Shown one piece after another: positions 8,292-15,072 of a DNA stretch of 64,000 nucleotides (position 1 is its first letter; each line of letters starts with the position of its first letter). The notes under the pieces were generated by a model. That model did no database searches. It saw nothing but the letters and a program-made list of their open reading frames with translations, and was not told the origin of the DNA. The stretch spans positions 4,402,001 through 4,466,000 of the forward strand of contig NZ_CP097289.1 in NCBI RefSeq assembly GCF_023498005.1. The letters are read 5' to 3'. Position numbers and translations under genes: made by a program. Source of the DNA: Streptomyces durmitorensis. Lineage in GTDB: Bacteria; Actinomycetota; Actinomycetes; Streptomycetales; Streptomycetaceae.

Positions 8292-8983
8292 GCACCCGGG
8301 CTTGCAGGACTGGCAGGACCGGCAGGGCCGGCAGGACCGGCAGGACTGGCAGAACGACGAAGGCGGGGAGTACGGCCGTGGCCGCGCTCGCCGCCATCGG
8401 CCTTTTGCTCTCCGCCACCGCCTGCTCGACCGGCGGCTCCGGCGCCCGCGACGAGGGCCCCGGCAACCGCGGCGAGACGGTGATGTCACCGACGCCGTCG
8501 CCGACACCCACCGCGACCTCCGAGGCCTCGCCGCCCACCACCACCGAGGCGGTGAAACTCGTGAAGGACGACCCGAAGGTCAGCCAGACGGTCAAGCGCG
8601 CCCTGAAGCCCTGCGTCGCCGACGAGTACCCGGTGGACGTCAGTTACGGCAACCTGACCGGAGGATCCGCCTCCGACGTCGTCGTGAACATCATGACCTG
8701 CGGCGATGCGGTCGGTACCAGCACTTACGTGTATCGCACCGAGGGCAAGAAGTACGAGAATGTCTTCCAGGACGAGGAGCCACCCGTCTACGCGGAGATC
8801 GACCGGGGCGACCTGGTGGTCACCAAGCAGCTGTACGAGAAGGGTGATCCGGTGTCGTATCCGTCCGGCGAGGACGTCATCACGTACGAGTGGGCGGCGA
8901 ACCACTTCAGGGAGACGGACCGCATCCGCAATCACTACAGCAGCGCGGCGGGCGGCGATGCTCCCGCTCCGACGGAGAACTGA
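8279..8983 (+). CDS. cseA: CseA lipoprotein, negative modulator of the sigE system
   Basis: The 234-residue lipoprotein has a basic N-terminus, a hydrophobic helix and a lipobox ATAC (cysteine at about residue 49), then a Pro/Thr/Ser spacer and a soluble domain exposed outside the membrane. The first in-frame start is a TTG at 8279, overlapping the end of sigE by 13 bp and preceded by GAGGAGCGGGAG. A GTG at 8380 would remove the basic segment needed for export, so TTG is preferred. The first 30 codons contain a 9-bp minisatellite encoding Gly-Arg-Thr repeats. In S. coelicolor loss of CseA raises sigE expression. Confidence 0.85.
   Translation: MRGLSTRACRTGRTGRAGRTGRTGRTTKAGSTAVAALAAIGLLLSATACSTGGSGARDEGPGNRGETVMSPTPSPTPTATSEASPPTTTEAVKLVKDDPKVSQTVKRALKPCVADEYPVDVSYGNLTGGSASDVVVNIMTCGDAVGTSTYVYRTEGKKYENVFQDEEPPVYAEIDRGDLVVTKQLYEKGDPVSYPSGEDVITYEWAANHFRETDRIRNHYSSAAGGDAPAPTEN
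8309..8356 (+). repeat. 9-bp minisatellite in the cseA signal region
   Basis: About five imperfect copies of GGCAGGACC sit in frame and encode Gly-Arg-Thr/Ala units before the hydrophobic core of the signal peptide. Confidence 0.8.
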
Positions 8984-8992
8984 GAGCACCCG

Positions 8993-9706
8993 ATGGCAGA
9001 GCACACCCATGTCCTGTTCGTCGAGGACGACGACGTCATCCGCGAGGCGACGCAGCTCGCGCTCGAACGGGACGGATTCGTCGTCACCGCGATGCCCGAC
9101 GGACTCCAGGGCCTTGAGGCGTTCCGAGCCGACCGGCCCGACATCGCGCTCCTCGACGTGATGGTGCCGGGCCTCGACGGCGTCTCGCTGTGCCGCCGCA
9201 TCCGCGACGAGTCCACCGTCCCGGTGATCATGCTGTCGGCGCGCGCCGACTCCATCGACGTCGTGCTCGGCCTGGAGGCGGGGGCCGACGACTACGTGAC
9301 GAAGCCCTTCGACGGCGCCGTCCTCGTGGCCAGGATCCGCGCCGTGCTGCGCCGCTTCGGCCACGCGAGCGGCCCCGACTCGGCGGCGCCCGCCGCGAAC
9401 GAAGGCGGTTCGCCGGACGGCGGCGTGCTGCACTTCGGCGATCTGGAGATCGACACGGAGGGCATGGAGGTCCGCAAGGACGGCGCTCCGGTGGCCCTGA
9501 CGCCGACCGAGATGCGCCTGCTGCTCGAATTCTCGTCCGCGCCCGGCACGGTCCTCTCCCGCGACAAGCTCCTTGAGCGCGTGTGGGACTACGGCTGGGG
9601 CGGTGACACCCGCGTCGTCGACGTCCATGTGCAGCGGCTGCGCACGAAGGTGGGCCAGGACCGGATCGAGACGGTCCGCGGCTTCGGCTACAAGCTCAAG
9701 GCGTGA
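8993..9706 (+). CDS. cseB: CseB, OmpR-family response regulator
   Basis: The 237-residue protein has a receiver domain with acidic residues EDDD, phospho-acceptor Asp at about residue 55 (ALLDVMVPG) and Lys at KPFDG, then a winged helix-turn-helix of OmpR type (LTPTEMRLLLEFSSAPG, ending DVHVQRLRTKVG). It starts 9 bp after the cseA stop. It is the DNA-binding partner of CseC and is expected to activate the sigE promoter. The stop overlaps a GTG as GTGA, from which a small repeat-rich frame runs to cseC. Confidence 0.93.
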   Translation: MAEHTHVLFVEDDDVIREATQLALERDGFVVTAMPDGLQGLEAFRADRPDIALLDVMVPGLDGVSLCRRIRDESTVPVIMLSARADSIDVVLGLEAGADDYVTKPFDGAVLVARIRAVLRRFGHASGPDSAAPAANEGGSPDGGVLHFGDLEIDTEGMEVRKDGAPVALTPTEMRLLLEFSSAPGTVLSRDKLLERVWDYGWGGDTRVVDVHVQRLRTKVGQDRIETVRGFGYKLKA

Positions 9707-9858
9707 GCCGCGACGGCATGGCTGATGGCACGGCTGACCGCACGGCTGACCGCATGGCTGACTCCATGGCTGACTCCATGGCAGCTGAACCGCACGTGGT
9801 GCATGAACCGCACGTGGTGCATGAACTGAACGTGGCGCATCTCGGGGGACCTATATGA
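9703..9858 (+). CDS. Possible 51-residue coupling ORF between cseB and cseC
   Basis: A GTG overlaps the cseB stop (GTGA at 9703-9706) and opens a frame of 51 codons. It ends in a TGA that overlaps the cseC ATG (ATGA at 9855-9858). The peptide consists of two repeats: MADR/MADS-type four-residue units, encoded by 12-bp DNA repeats at about 9718-9780, and an EPHVVH unit encoded by an 18-bp repeat at about 9788-9825. It has no recognisable domain. Both ends are exact 4-bp overlaps, which argues for translational coupling. It could instead be a decayed or slipped N-terminal part of cseC, or chance. Confidence 0.35.
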   Translation: MSRDGMADGTADRTADRMADSMADSMAAEPHVVHEPHVVHELNVAHLGGPI

Positions 9859-11225
9859 GCAGGGGGACGGTGGCCGCGCTGCGCGCCCGCCTCCGCACGG
9901 CGTTCGGCGCGCGCCTGCGCACCGGCGTGCGCTGGAAGATCAGCGCGGCGATCGCGCTGGTCGGCGCGCTTGTCGCGGTGGCGCTGAGCCTGGTGGTGCA
10001 CAACGCGGCGCGCGTCTCGATGCTCGACAACGCGCGCGACGTGCAGGACGAGCGGATCCAGTACGCCCAGCGGATCTACGAGACGTCCGGGCGCACGGGA
10101 CAGTTCGGCATGAAGGTCGACGACCCGGAGATGCCCAAGGAGCTCCTGGAGAAGGTGCTCGCCGGGCGCCGCGCGACGTATGTGGAGGACCACTCCAGCG
10201 GTGTGCCGGACATCTGGGCCGCGGTGCCGCTGAGCGACGGCCACATCCTGTCGCTGCACACCCGCTTCACCGACCGCAGCGCCACCGTCATGAAGGACCT
10301 CGACCAGGCCCTGGTCATCGGCTCCATCTCGGTCGTCTTCGGCGGCTGCGCGCTCGGCGTGCTCATCGGCGGCCAGCTCTCGCGGCGCCTGCGCAAGGCG
10401 GCGACCGCGGCGCAGGAGGTCGCGCAGGGGCAGACGGACGTCAACGTACGCGATGCCATCGGCGGCGTCGTACGCGATGAGACCGATGACCTCGCGCGGT
10501 CGGTGGACGCGATGGCGGACGCGCTCAAGCAGCGGCTCGAAGCCGAGCGGCGGGTGACGGCGGACATCGCGCACGAGCTGCGTACGCCGGTGACGGGCCT
10601 GCTCACGGCGGCCGAACTGCTGCCCCCCGGCCGTCCGACCGAGCTGGTCAGGGACCGCGCGCAGGCGATGCGCACGCTCGTGGAGGACGTACTCGAAGTG
10701 GCCCGTCTGGACAGCGCGGCCGAGCGGGCCGAGCTGCAGGACCTGATGCTCGGCGAGTTCGTGACGCGGCGGATCGCGGTGCTCAACTCGGACGTGAGCG
10801 TGACGGTGGTGCACGAGTCGGAGGTCACCACCGACCCGCGCCGCCTTGAGCGCATCCTGGGCAACCTCCTCGCCAACGCCGCCAAGCACGGCAAGCCGCC
10901 GGTCGAGGTGAGCGTCGAGGGCCGCGTGGTGCGGGTCCGCGACCACGGCCCCGGTTTCCCGGCGGGGCTCCTGGAGGAGGGGCCGAGCCGCTTCCGCACC
11001 GGCAGCACGGACCGCGCGGGCGTCGGGCACGGCCTGGGTCTGACGATCGCCGCGGGCCAGGCGAGGGTGCTCGGCGCGAGGCTCACGTTCCGCAACGTGA
11101 CGCCGGCGGGCGCGGGCCCGGACGACCCGGCGGAGGGCGCGGTGGCAGTCCTCTGGCTCCCGGAACACGCCCCGACGAACACGGGCAGCTTCCCGATGCT
11201 GCAGCTGCCGGGCAAGTACAAGTAG
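9855..11225 (+). CDS. cseC: CseC, sensor histidine kinase for envelope stress
   Basis: The 456-residue protein has a membrane helix near residues 30-50, an extracytoplasmic loop of about 95 residues and a second helix near 152-172. A HAMP linker (LRKAATAAQEVAQGQTDVNV) follows, then HisKA with the phospho-accepting His near residue 240 (ADIAHELRTPVTG) and a HATPase domain with NLLANAAKHG and GHGLGLTIA. The ATG at 9855 is the first start after an in-frame stop at 9822-9824, so it cannot begin at the cseB junction in this phase. It partners CseB in controlling sigE. A strong terminator follows 60 bp later. Confidence 0.93.
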   Translation: MSRGTVAALRARLRTAFGARLRTGVRWKISAAIALVGALVAVALSLVVHNAARVSMLDNARDVQDERIQYAQRIYETSGRTGQFGMKVDDPEMPKELLEKVLAGRRATYVEDHSSGVPDIWAAVPLSDGHILSLHTRFTDRSATVMKDLDQALVIGSISVVFGGCALGVLIGGQLSRRLRKAATAAQEVAQGQTDVNVRDAIGGVVRDETDDLARSVDAMADALKQRLEAERRVTADIAHELRTPVTGLLTAAELLPPGRPTELVRDRAQAMRTLVEDVLEVARLDSAAERAELQDLMLGEFVTRRIAVLNSDVSVTVVHESEVTTDPRRLERILGNLLANAAKHGKPPVEVSVEGRVVRVRDHGPGFPAGLLEEGPSRFRTGSTDRAGVGHGLGLTIAAGQARVLGARLTFRNVTPAGAGPDDPAEGAVAVLWLPEHAPTNTGSFPMLQLPGKYK

Positions 11226-11242
11226 CGGCCCGGCCCGCGGCA

Positions 11243-11284
11243 CGCACAGCGCACAGCGCACAGCGCACAGCGCACAGCGCACAG
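11243..11284. repeat. 7-bp microsatellite, six CGCACAG units
   Basis: Six perfect CGCACAG copies lie between the cseC stop and the terminator. They are noncoding and likely to vary in length between strains. Confidence 0.9.
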
Positions 11285-11285
11285 C

Positions 11286-11325
11286 AACGGGCCCCCGGCA
11301 CCAGAGTCAGTGCCGGGGGCCCGTT
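11286..11325. terminator. Bidirectional terminator between cseC and the MFS gene
   Basis: A perfect 16-bp inverted repeat, AACGGGCCCCCGGCAC (11286-11301) and its complement (11310-11325), has an 8-nt loop and a short T-run on the plus side. It serves both convergent transcripts. Confidence 0.9.
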
Positions 11326-11351
11326 TCAGCCGAGGGAATCAGGGCCGCAGG

Positions 11352-13052
11352 TCAGACGGCCTCTGCAACCGCGTCCCGCGGACCACGCGCGGCGTCCCCA
11401 GCCACGTCCTCGGCCGGCTTGTCGGCCCCGGCCCCAGCCTCGGAACCGGAGTCGGAGTCGGAGCCCTCGGGCCCGGAGTCCTTGGGCCCGGCCCCCCGCA
11501 GGGGAACCTCCTTCACGAAGAACGCGGCGATCAGCGCGGCGACCCCGATAACCGCCCCCAGCAGGAACGCCGAGTGCGTACCGGCGGACACAGCATGCTG
11601 ATACGCGTCCCGCACCGGCGCGGCCAACTGCCGCAGGCTGTCCGCATCCAGTTGCGCGGACTGCTCGGTGACCTTGCCGCCGAGCTCCCCGGCCCGCTCG
11701 GACATCGTGTCCTCGACCCGGTGGTTGAAGAGCGCGCCCATGATCGCGACGCCGAACGACGAACCGAGCGTACGGAAGAGCGTGGCCGAGGACGACGCGA
11801 CGCCCATGTCCTTCATCTCGACGCTGTTCTGCGCGACCAGCATGGTGATCTGCATCAGGCAGCCCATGCCCGCACCGAGCACCGCCATGTAGAGGCCCGA
11901 CGTGAACCGCGAGGTGTCGGTGTCCATCTGCGACAGCAGGAACAGGCCGAGGACCATCAGTACGGTGCCGACGATCGGGAAGATCTTGTACTTGCCGGTG
12001 GAGGTGGTGAACCGGCCCGAGAAGAACGAGACGACCATCATCGAGAGCAGCATCGGAAGCAGCAGCAGACCGGAGTTGGTGGCCGAAGCGCCCTGCACCG
12101 CCTGCTGGTAGAGCGGCAGGAACAGCATCGCGCCGAACATCACGAATCCGGTGAGGAAGCCGATCACCGACATCAGGGTGAAGTTGAGGCTGCGGAAGAT
12201 GTGCAGCGGCAGAATCGGCTCGGCGGCCTTCTTCTGCACGACGACGAAGCTGATGAGCGCGACCACGCCGATCGCGATGAGCTCCATGATCACGGTCGAG
12301 GTCCAGGCGTACTCCGTGCCGCCCCACGTGGTGACGAGGACCAGCGAGCTGATGCCCACGGTCAGGAGCGCCGCACCGAGGTAGTCGATCCGTCCCTCTG
12401 CCTTCTTCTTCGGCAGGTGCAGCACCGCGGTCACCATGGCGAGCGCGACGGCGCCGAGCGGCAGGTTGATGTAGAAGGCCCAGCGCCAGCCGAGGTGGTC
12501 GGTGATGGTGCCGCCGACGAGCGGTCCGCCGATCATGGCGACCGCCATGACGCCGGTCATCATGCCCATGTACTTGCCGCGCTCCCGCGGCGACACGAGC
12601 TCACCGATGATCGCCATGACGCCGACCATCAGGCCGCCCGCACCGAGCCCCTGGACCGCGCGGAAGCCGATCAGCTGGCCCATGTCCTGCGCCATTCCGC
12701 TGAGCACGGAACCGAGCAGGAAGATCACTATGGAGGTGAGGAAGACGCCCTTGCGGCCGTACATGTCACCGAGCTTGCCCCAGATGGGGGTCGAGGCCGC
12801 GGTCGCCAGCATGTACGCGGTGACGACCCACGACAGGTGCTCCATGCCGCCGAGGTCACCGACGATCGTCGGCATCGCGGGGCTCACGATCATGTTGTCG
12901 AGCATCGCGAGCAGAATCGTGACCATCAGCGCCATCATCACGACCCGCACGCTGCGCGGCTGTGGCGCTTCCTTCGTCCGATCCGCCGGAGGATCCGTCG
13001 ACTGCCCGCCCTGCTTCGCCTGCTCCCCCGGCTTTTTCTTGATCTCCGCCAT
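11352..13052 (-). CDS. MFS multidrug exporter, DHA2 (EmrB/QacA) family
   Basis: The 566-residue protein has about 14 membrane helices, as expected for the DHA2 family. Motifs include the motif-C-like segment MLDNMIVSPAMPTIVGDL near the first helix, GKLGDMYGRKGVFL (motif A) and GLGAGGLMVGVMAIIGELV, with PRERGKYMG after helix 5. The Asp-containing first helix (LAMLDNMIV) suits cation-coupled drug efflux. The tail is acidic, Ser/Glu/Ala-rich low complexity. I start it at the ATG at 13052, with GGGGAG 8 nt upstream; a GTG three codons earlier is weaker. A TetR gene is divergent, and an operator-like palindrome lies between them, so substrate-induced derepression is likely. Confidence 0.9.
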   Translation of the reverse strand: MAEIKKKPGEQAKQGGQSTDPPADRTKEAPQPRSVRVVMMALMVTILLAMLDNMIVSPAMPTIVGDLGGMEHLSWVVTAYMLATAASTPIWGKLGDMYGRKGVFLTSIVIFLLGSVLSGMAQDMGQLIGFRAVQGLGAGGLMVGVMAIIGELVSPRERGKYMGMMTGVMAVAMIGGPLVGGTITDHLGWRWAFYINLPLGAVALAMVTAVLHLPKKKAEGRIDYLGAALLTVGISSLVLVTTWGGTEYAWTSTVIMELIAIGVVALISFVVVQKKAAEPILPLHIFRSLNFTLMSVIGFLTGFVMFGAMLFLPLYQQAVQGASATNSGLLLLPMLLSMMVVSFFSGRFTTSTGKYKIFPIVGTVLMVLGLFLLSQMDTDTSRFTSGLYMAVLGAGMGCLMQITMLVAQNSVEMKDMGVASSSATLFRTLGSSFGVAIMGALFNHRVEDTMSERAGELGGKVTEQSAQLDADSLRQLAAPVRDAYQHAVSAGTHSAFLLGAVIGVAALIAAFFVKEVPLRGAGPKDSGPEGSDSDSGSEAGAGADKPAEDVAGDAARGPRDAVAEAV

Positions 13053-13088
13053 GTTCCCCACTCCCCGGTTACCCCGACTGCCTTCTGG

Positions 13089-13163
13089 TACTTACTTGCC
13101 GACCGGCAAGCTGACTACACTGAGGGAAGCTAGACCCCTAACTAGCCGGGCGTCAAGTAAGTA
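13089..13163. promoter_or_regulatory. Divergent MFS/tetR operator region
   Basis: A perfect palindrome CTTGCCG-AC-CGGCAAG lies at 13095-13110. The flanking TACTTACTTG (13089-13098) has a perfect inverted partner CAAGTAAGTA at 13154-13163. The sites lie between the two divergent starts, the usual TetR-family layout, so the regulator probably represses both genes. Confidence 0.75.
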
Positions 13164-13209
13164 AAATCGGGTCCAAGGATTCGAGTCGAGGGAGTCGAGG
13201 AGCACCGAC

Positions 13210-13833
13210 ATGGTCACGGGCACAGGCGCAAGCGCCGGCGCAGGCGCAGGTACGGGTGGGGGTGCGGGCAAGCAGCACCGCCGCGGGGACACCCGCCAGC
13301 GCATCCAGGACGTGGCCCTCGAACTCTTCGCCGAGCAGGGCTACGAGAAGACGTCGCTGCGCGAGATCGCGGAGCGTCTGGATGTCACGAAGGCGGCGCT
13401 CTACTACCACTTCAAGACCAAGGAGGACATCCTCACCAGCATCTTCGAGGACCTGACCAGGCCCATCGACGAACTGGTGGAGTGGGGCAAGGACCAGCCG
13501 CGCACGCTGGAGATCAAGCGGACGATCCTGACCCGCTACAGCGAGATCCTCACGGACGCGTCCCCTCTCTTCCGCTTCATGCAGGAGAACCAGGCGACGA
13601 TGCGGGACCTGAAGACGGGCGAGACCTTCAAGGACCGCATGCTCAGCCTGCTCGACATCCTCAGGGAGCCGGACTCGCCGATGACGACCCAGGTGCGCTG
13701 CTTCAGCGCGCTGTTCACGATGCACGGCGGGATGTTCGTGCTCAAGGACGCCGAAGGCGACCCCGAGGAGAAGCGCAAGGCCATCCTGGAGGTCGCCATC
13801 GATCTGGTGACACAGGCGCACGAGGGCGCCTGA
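13210..13833 (+). CDS. TetR-family transcriptional repressor
   Basis: The 207-residue protein begins with a Gly/Ala/Thr low-complexity leader of about 20 residues. A canonical TetR helix-turn-helix follows (RIQDVALELFAEQGYEKTSL through VTKAALYYHFKTKEDIL) and an all-helical ligand domain. GAGGAG precedes the ATG. It is divergent from the MFS exporter with a clear palindrome between. The likely role is ligand-responsive repression of the exporter and itself; the ligand is unknown. The N-terminal leader comes from a GGCGCA-type repeat and is probably dispensable. Confidence 0.92.
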   Translation: MVTGTGASAGAGAGTGGGAGKQHRRGDTRQRIQDVALELFAEQGYEKTSLREIAERLDVTKAALYYHFKTKEDILTSIFEDLTRPIDELVEWGKDQPRTLEIKRTILTRYSEILTDASPLFRFMQENQATMRDLKTGETFKDRMLSLLDILREPDSPMTTQVRCFSALFTMHGGMFVLKDAEGDPEEKRKAILEVAIDLVTQAHEGA

Positions 13834-13845
13834 GCTGCTGCTGGG

Positions 13846-14514
13846 TCAGACGGTGACGCCGTTGGAGCGCAGGAACGCGACCGGGTCGACCGCCGAGCCG
13901 TAGTTCGGGGTCGTACGGATCTCGAAGTGCAGGTGCGGGCCGCTGGAGTTGCCGGTGTTGCCGGAGGCGGCGATGTGCTGGCCGGTGGCGACGCTCTGGC
14001 CGACGCGCACGTCGATCTTCGACAGGTGGGCGTACTGCGAGTACGTGCCGTTGTCGTGCTTGATCACGACGGCGTTGCCGTACGCGGGACCGTCACCGGC
14101 GCCGTTGCCGCCGGCCTTGACGACGGTGCCGTTGTGCACGGCCTCGACGGAGGTGCCGATGGACACCGCGAAGTCCTGGCCGGAGTGCTTGCTGGACCAC
14201 ATGTTGCCGCCGAGCCCGAAGGACGCGGAGAGCGTGTACTTGTCGACCGGGTCCTGCCAGGAGACGGCCTTCTTGGCGGCGGCCTGCTGAGCCTTGGTGG
14301 CGGCCTTGGCCTGCGCGTTCGCCTGCGCCGACACGGAGTTGGCGGAGACGCCGGGCAGCGCGCCGCTCTTGGTGTCCGCAGCGGCCGCGATCCCGGAACC
14401 GAGAACTGCCGATGCTCCGAGCCCGAGGCCCGCGACGGTGACGACGGCCGTCCGCGTACGCAGCGTACGGAGCAAGGACAGGCCGGAATGGTGGGACGTG
14501 GCGCGCTTCGACAT
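13846..14514 (-). CDS. Secreted M23 peptidoglycan endopeptidase
   Basis: The 222-residue preprotein has a basic n-region, a hydrophobic core and a cleavage-like AAAA-D site near residue 46, then an Ala/Lys/Gln-rich helical linker and a LytM/M23 domain. The zinc ligands are visible: His110 and Asp114 (SSKHSGQDFA) and the His-X-His pair at about 194-196 (SGPHLHFEIR). The family cuts peptidoglycan cross-bridges outside the cell. The ATG at 14514 gives a proper signal peptide; an open frame continues upstream through leader repeats but is not credible. The 5' leader region is long. The stop is 12 bp from the tetR stop, on the opposite strand. Confidence 0.92.
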   Translation of the reverse strand: MSKRATSHHSGLSLLRTLRTRTAVVTVAGLGLGASAVLGSGIAAAADTKSGALPGVSANSVSAQANAQAKAATKAQQAAAKKAVSWQDPVDKYTLSASFGLGGNMWSSKHSGQDFAVSIGTSVEAVHNGTVVKAGGNGAGDGPAYGNAVVIKHDNGTYSQYAHLSKIDVRVGQSVATGQHIAASGNTGNSSGPHLHFEIRTTPNYGSAVDPVAFLRSNGVTV

Positions 14515-14546
14515 GGCGGATGACCTCCGTGATGGGGAGCGTGCGG

Positions 14547-14652
14547 CATGCGGCGCATGCCGGGCTTCGTGTGACGTGCGGTGCACGCCGGATTTCGGCT
14601 GGCGTGCGGTGCACGCCGGGGCTTCGTGTGTCGTGCGGTGCACGACGGGCAC
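14547..14652. repeat. Four imperfect 28-29-bp repeats upstream of the M23 gene
   Basis: Units start at about 14547, 14575, 14603 and 14632. The shared core is CGTGCGGTGCACGCCGG. Each core is nearly self-complementary, so each could fold or bind a dimeric protein. Confidence 0.75.
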
Positions 14653-15059
14653 AAAGGGACCCGGCACACGCAGCACTGCGTCCCGCCGGGTTGGCCATCC
14701 CTTGGTAACCCGCACCCCACCCCTCGCCCAAACCCCCCATCTACTACCGAAAGCCGTAGCTCCCCGACCGACTTTCTCCTCCTTGACACCCCCAAATTCC
14801 GACAATTCCCCCTTCAACCACTTGCCGGATTTAGCCGCCGAGGTCAGGTTTAACCCCACTCCAGGAAGACCCCTCGGGCCAGCACTGGCCCCGGCCGGAC
14901 CCCCGGCCCCCTGACGCGCCGAAGGTCCCGGAGGTTGCGGACCGAAGGTCCCCTCCCCCCTCCCGAACGCCGCCACTATTCCGCCTAGTACCGGACATAA
15001 CGCCTGTGCGTCATGTCACCGGCCCCCGAGATCCACAACCTCCGGAATGTGACCGGCAC

Positions 15060-15072
15060 TACGCTGCGGCGC
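15060..15072 (+). promoter_or_regulatory. -10-like element giving a leaderless first NACHT mRNA
   Basis: TACGCT (15060-15065) lies 7 nt before the ATG at 15073, preceded by GTGACC. The second NACHT gene has the same TACGCT at the same distance. No Shine-Dalgarno sequence is present. No clear -35 was seen. Confidence 0.5.

Larger units (their letters stand above)
14515..15072. other. Divergent intergenic region between the M23 peptidase and the first NACHT gene
   Basis: There is no credible gene. Nearest the peptidase lie four imperfect 28-29-bp repeats (14547-14652), each centred on a CGTGCGGTGCACG-like palindromic core. Between about 14690 and 14990 the minus strand holds G-rich runs and patches that could form a structured leader. 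I looked for the c-di-AMP (ydaO) riboswitch core by eye and did not find it convincingly. At the far end is the promoter of the first NACHT gene. Confidence 0.6.

Noticed and set aside
14690-14990. c-di-AMP (ydaO) riboswitch upstream of the M23 peptidase
   Set aside because: I could not find the conserved core by eye; a covariance search would be decisive, so it is not annotated.
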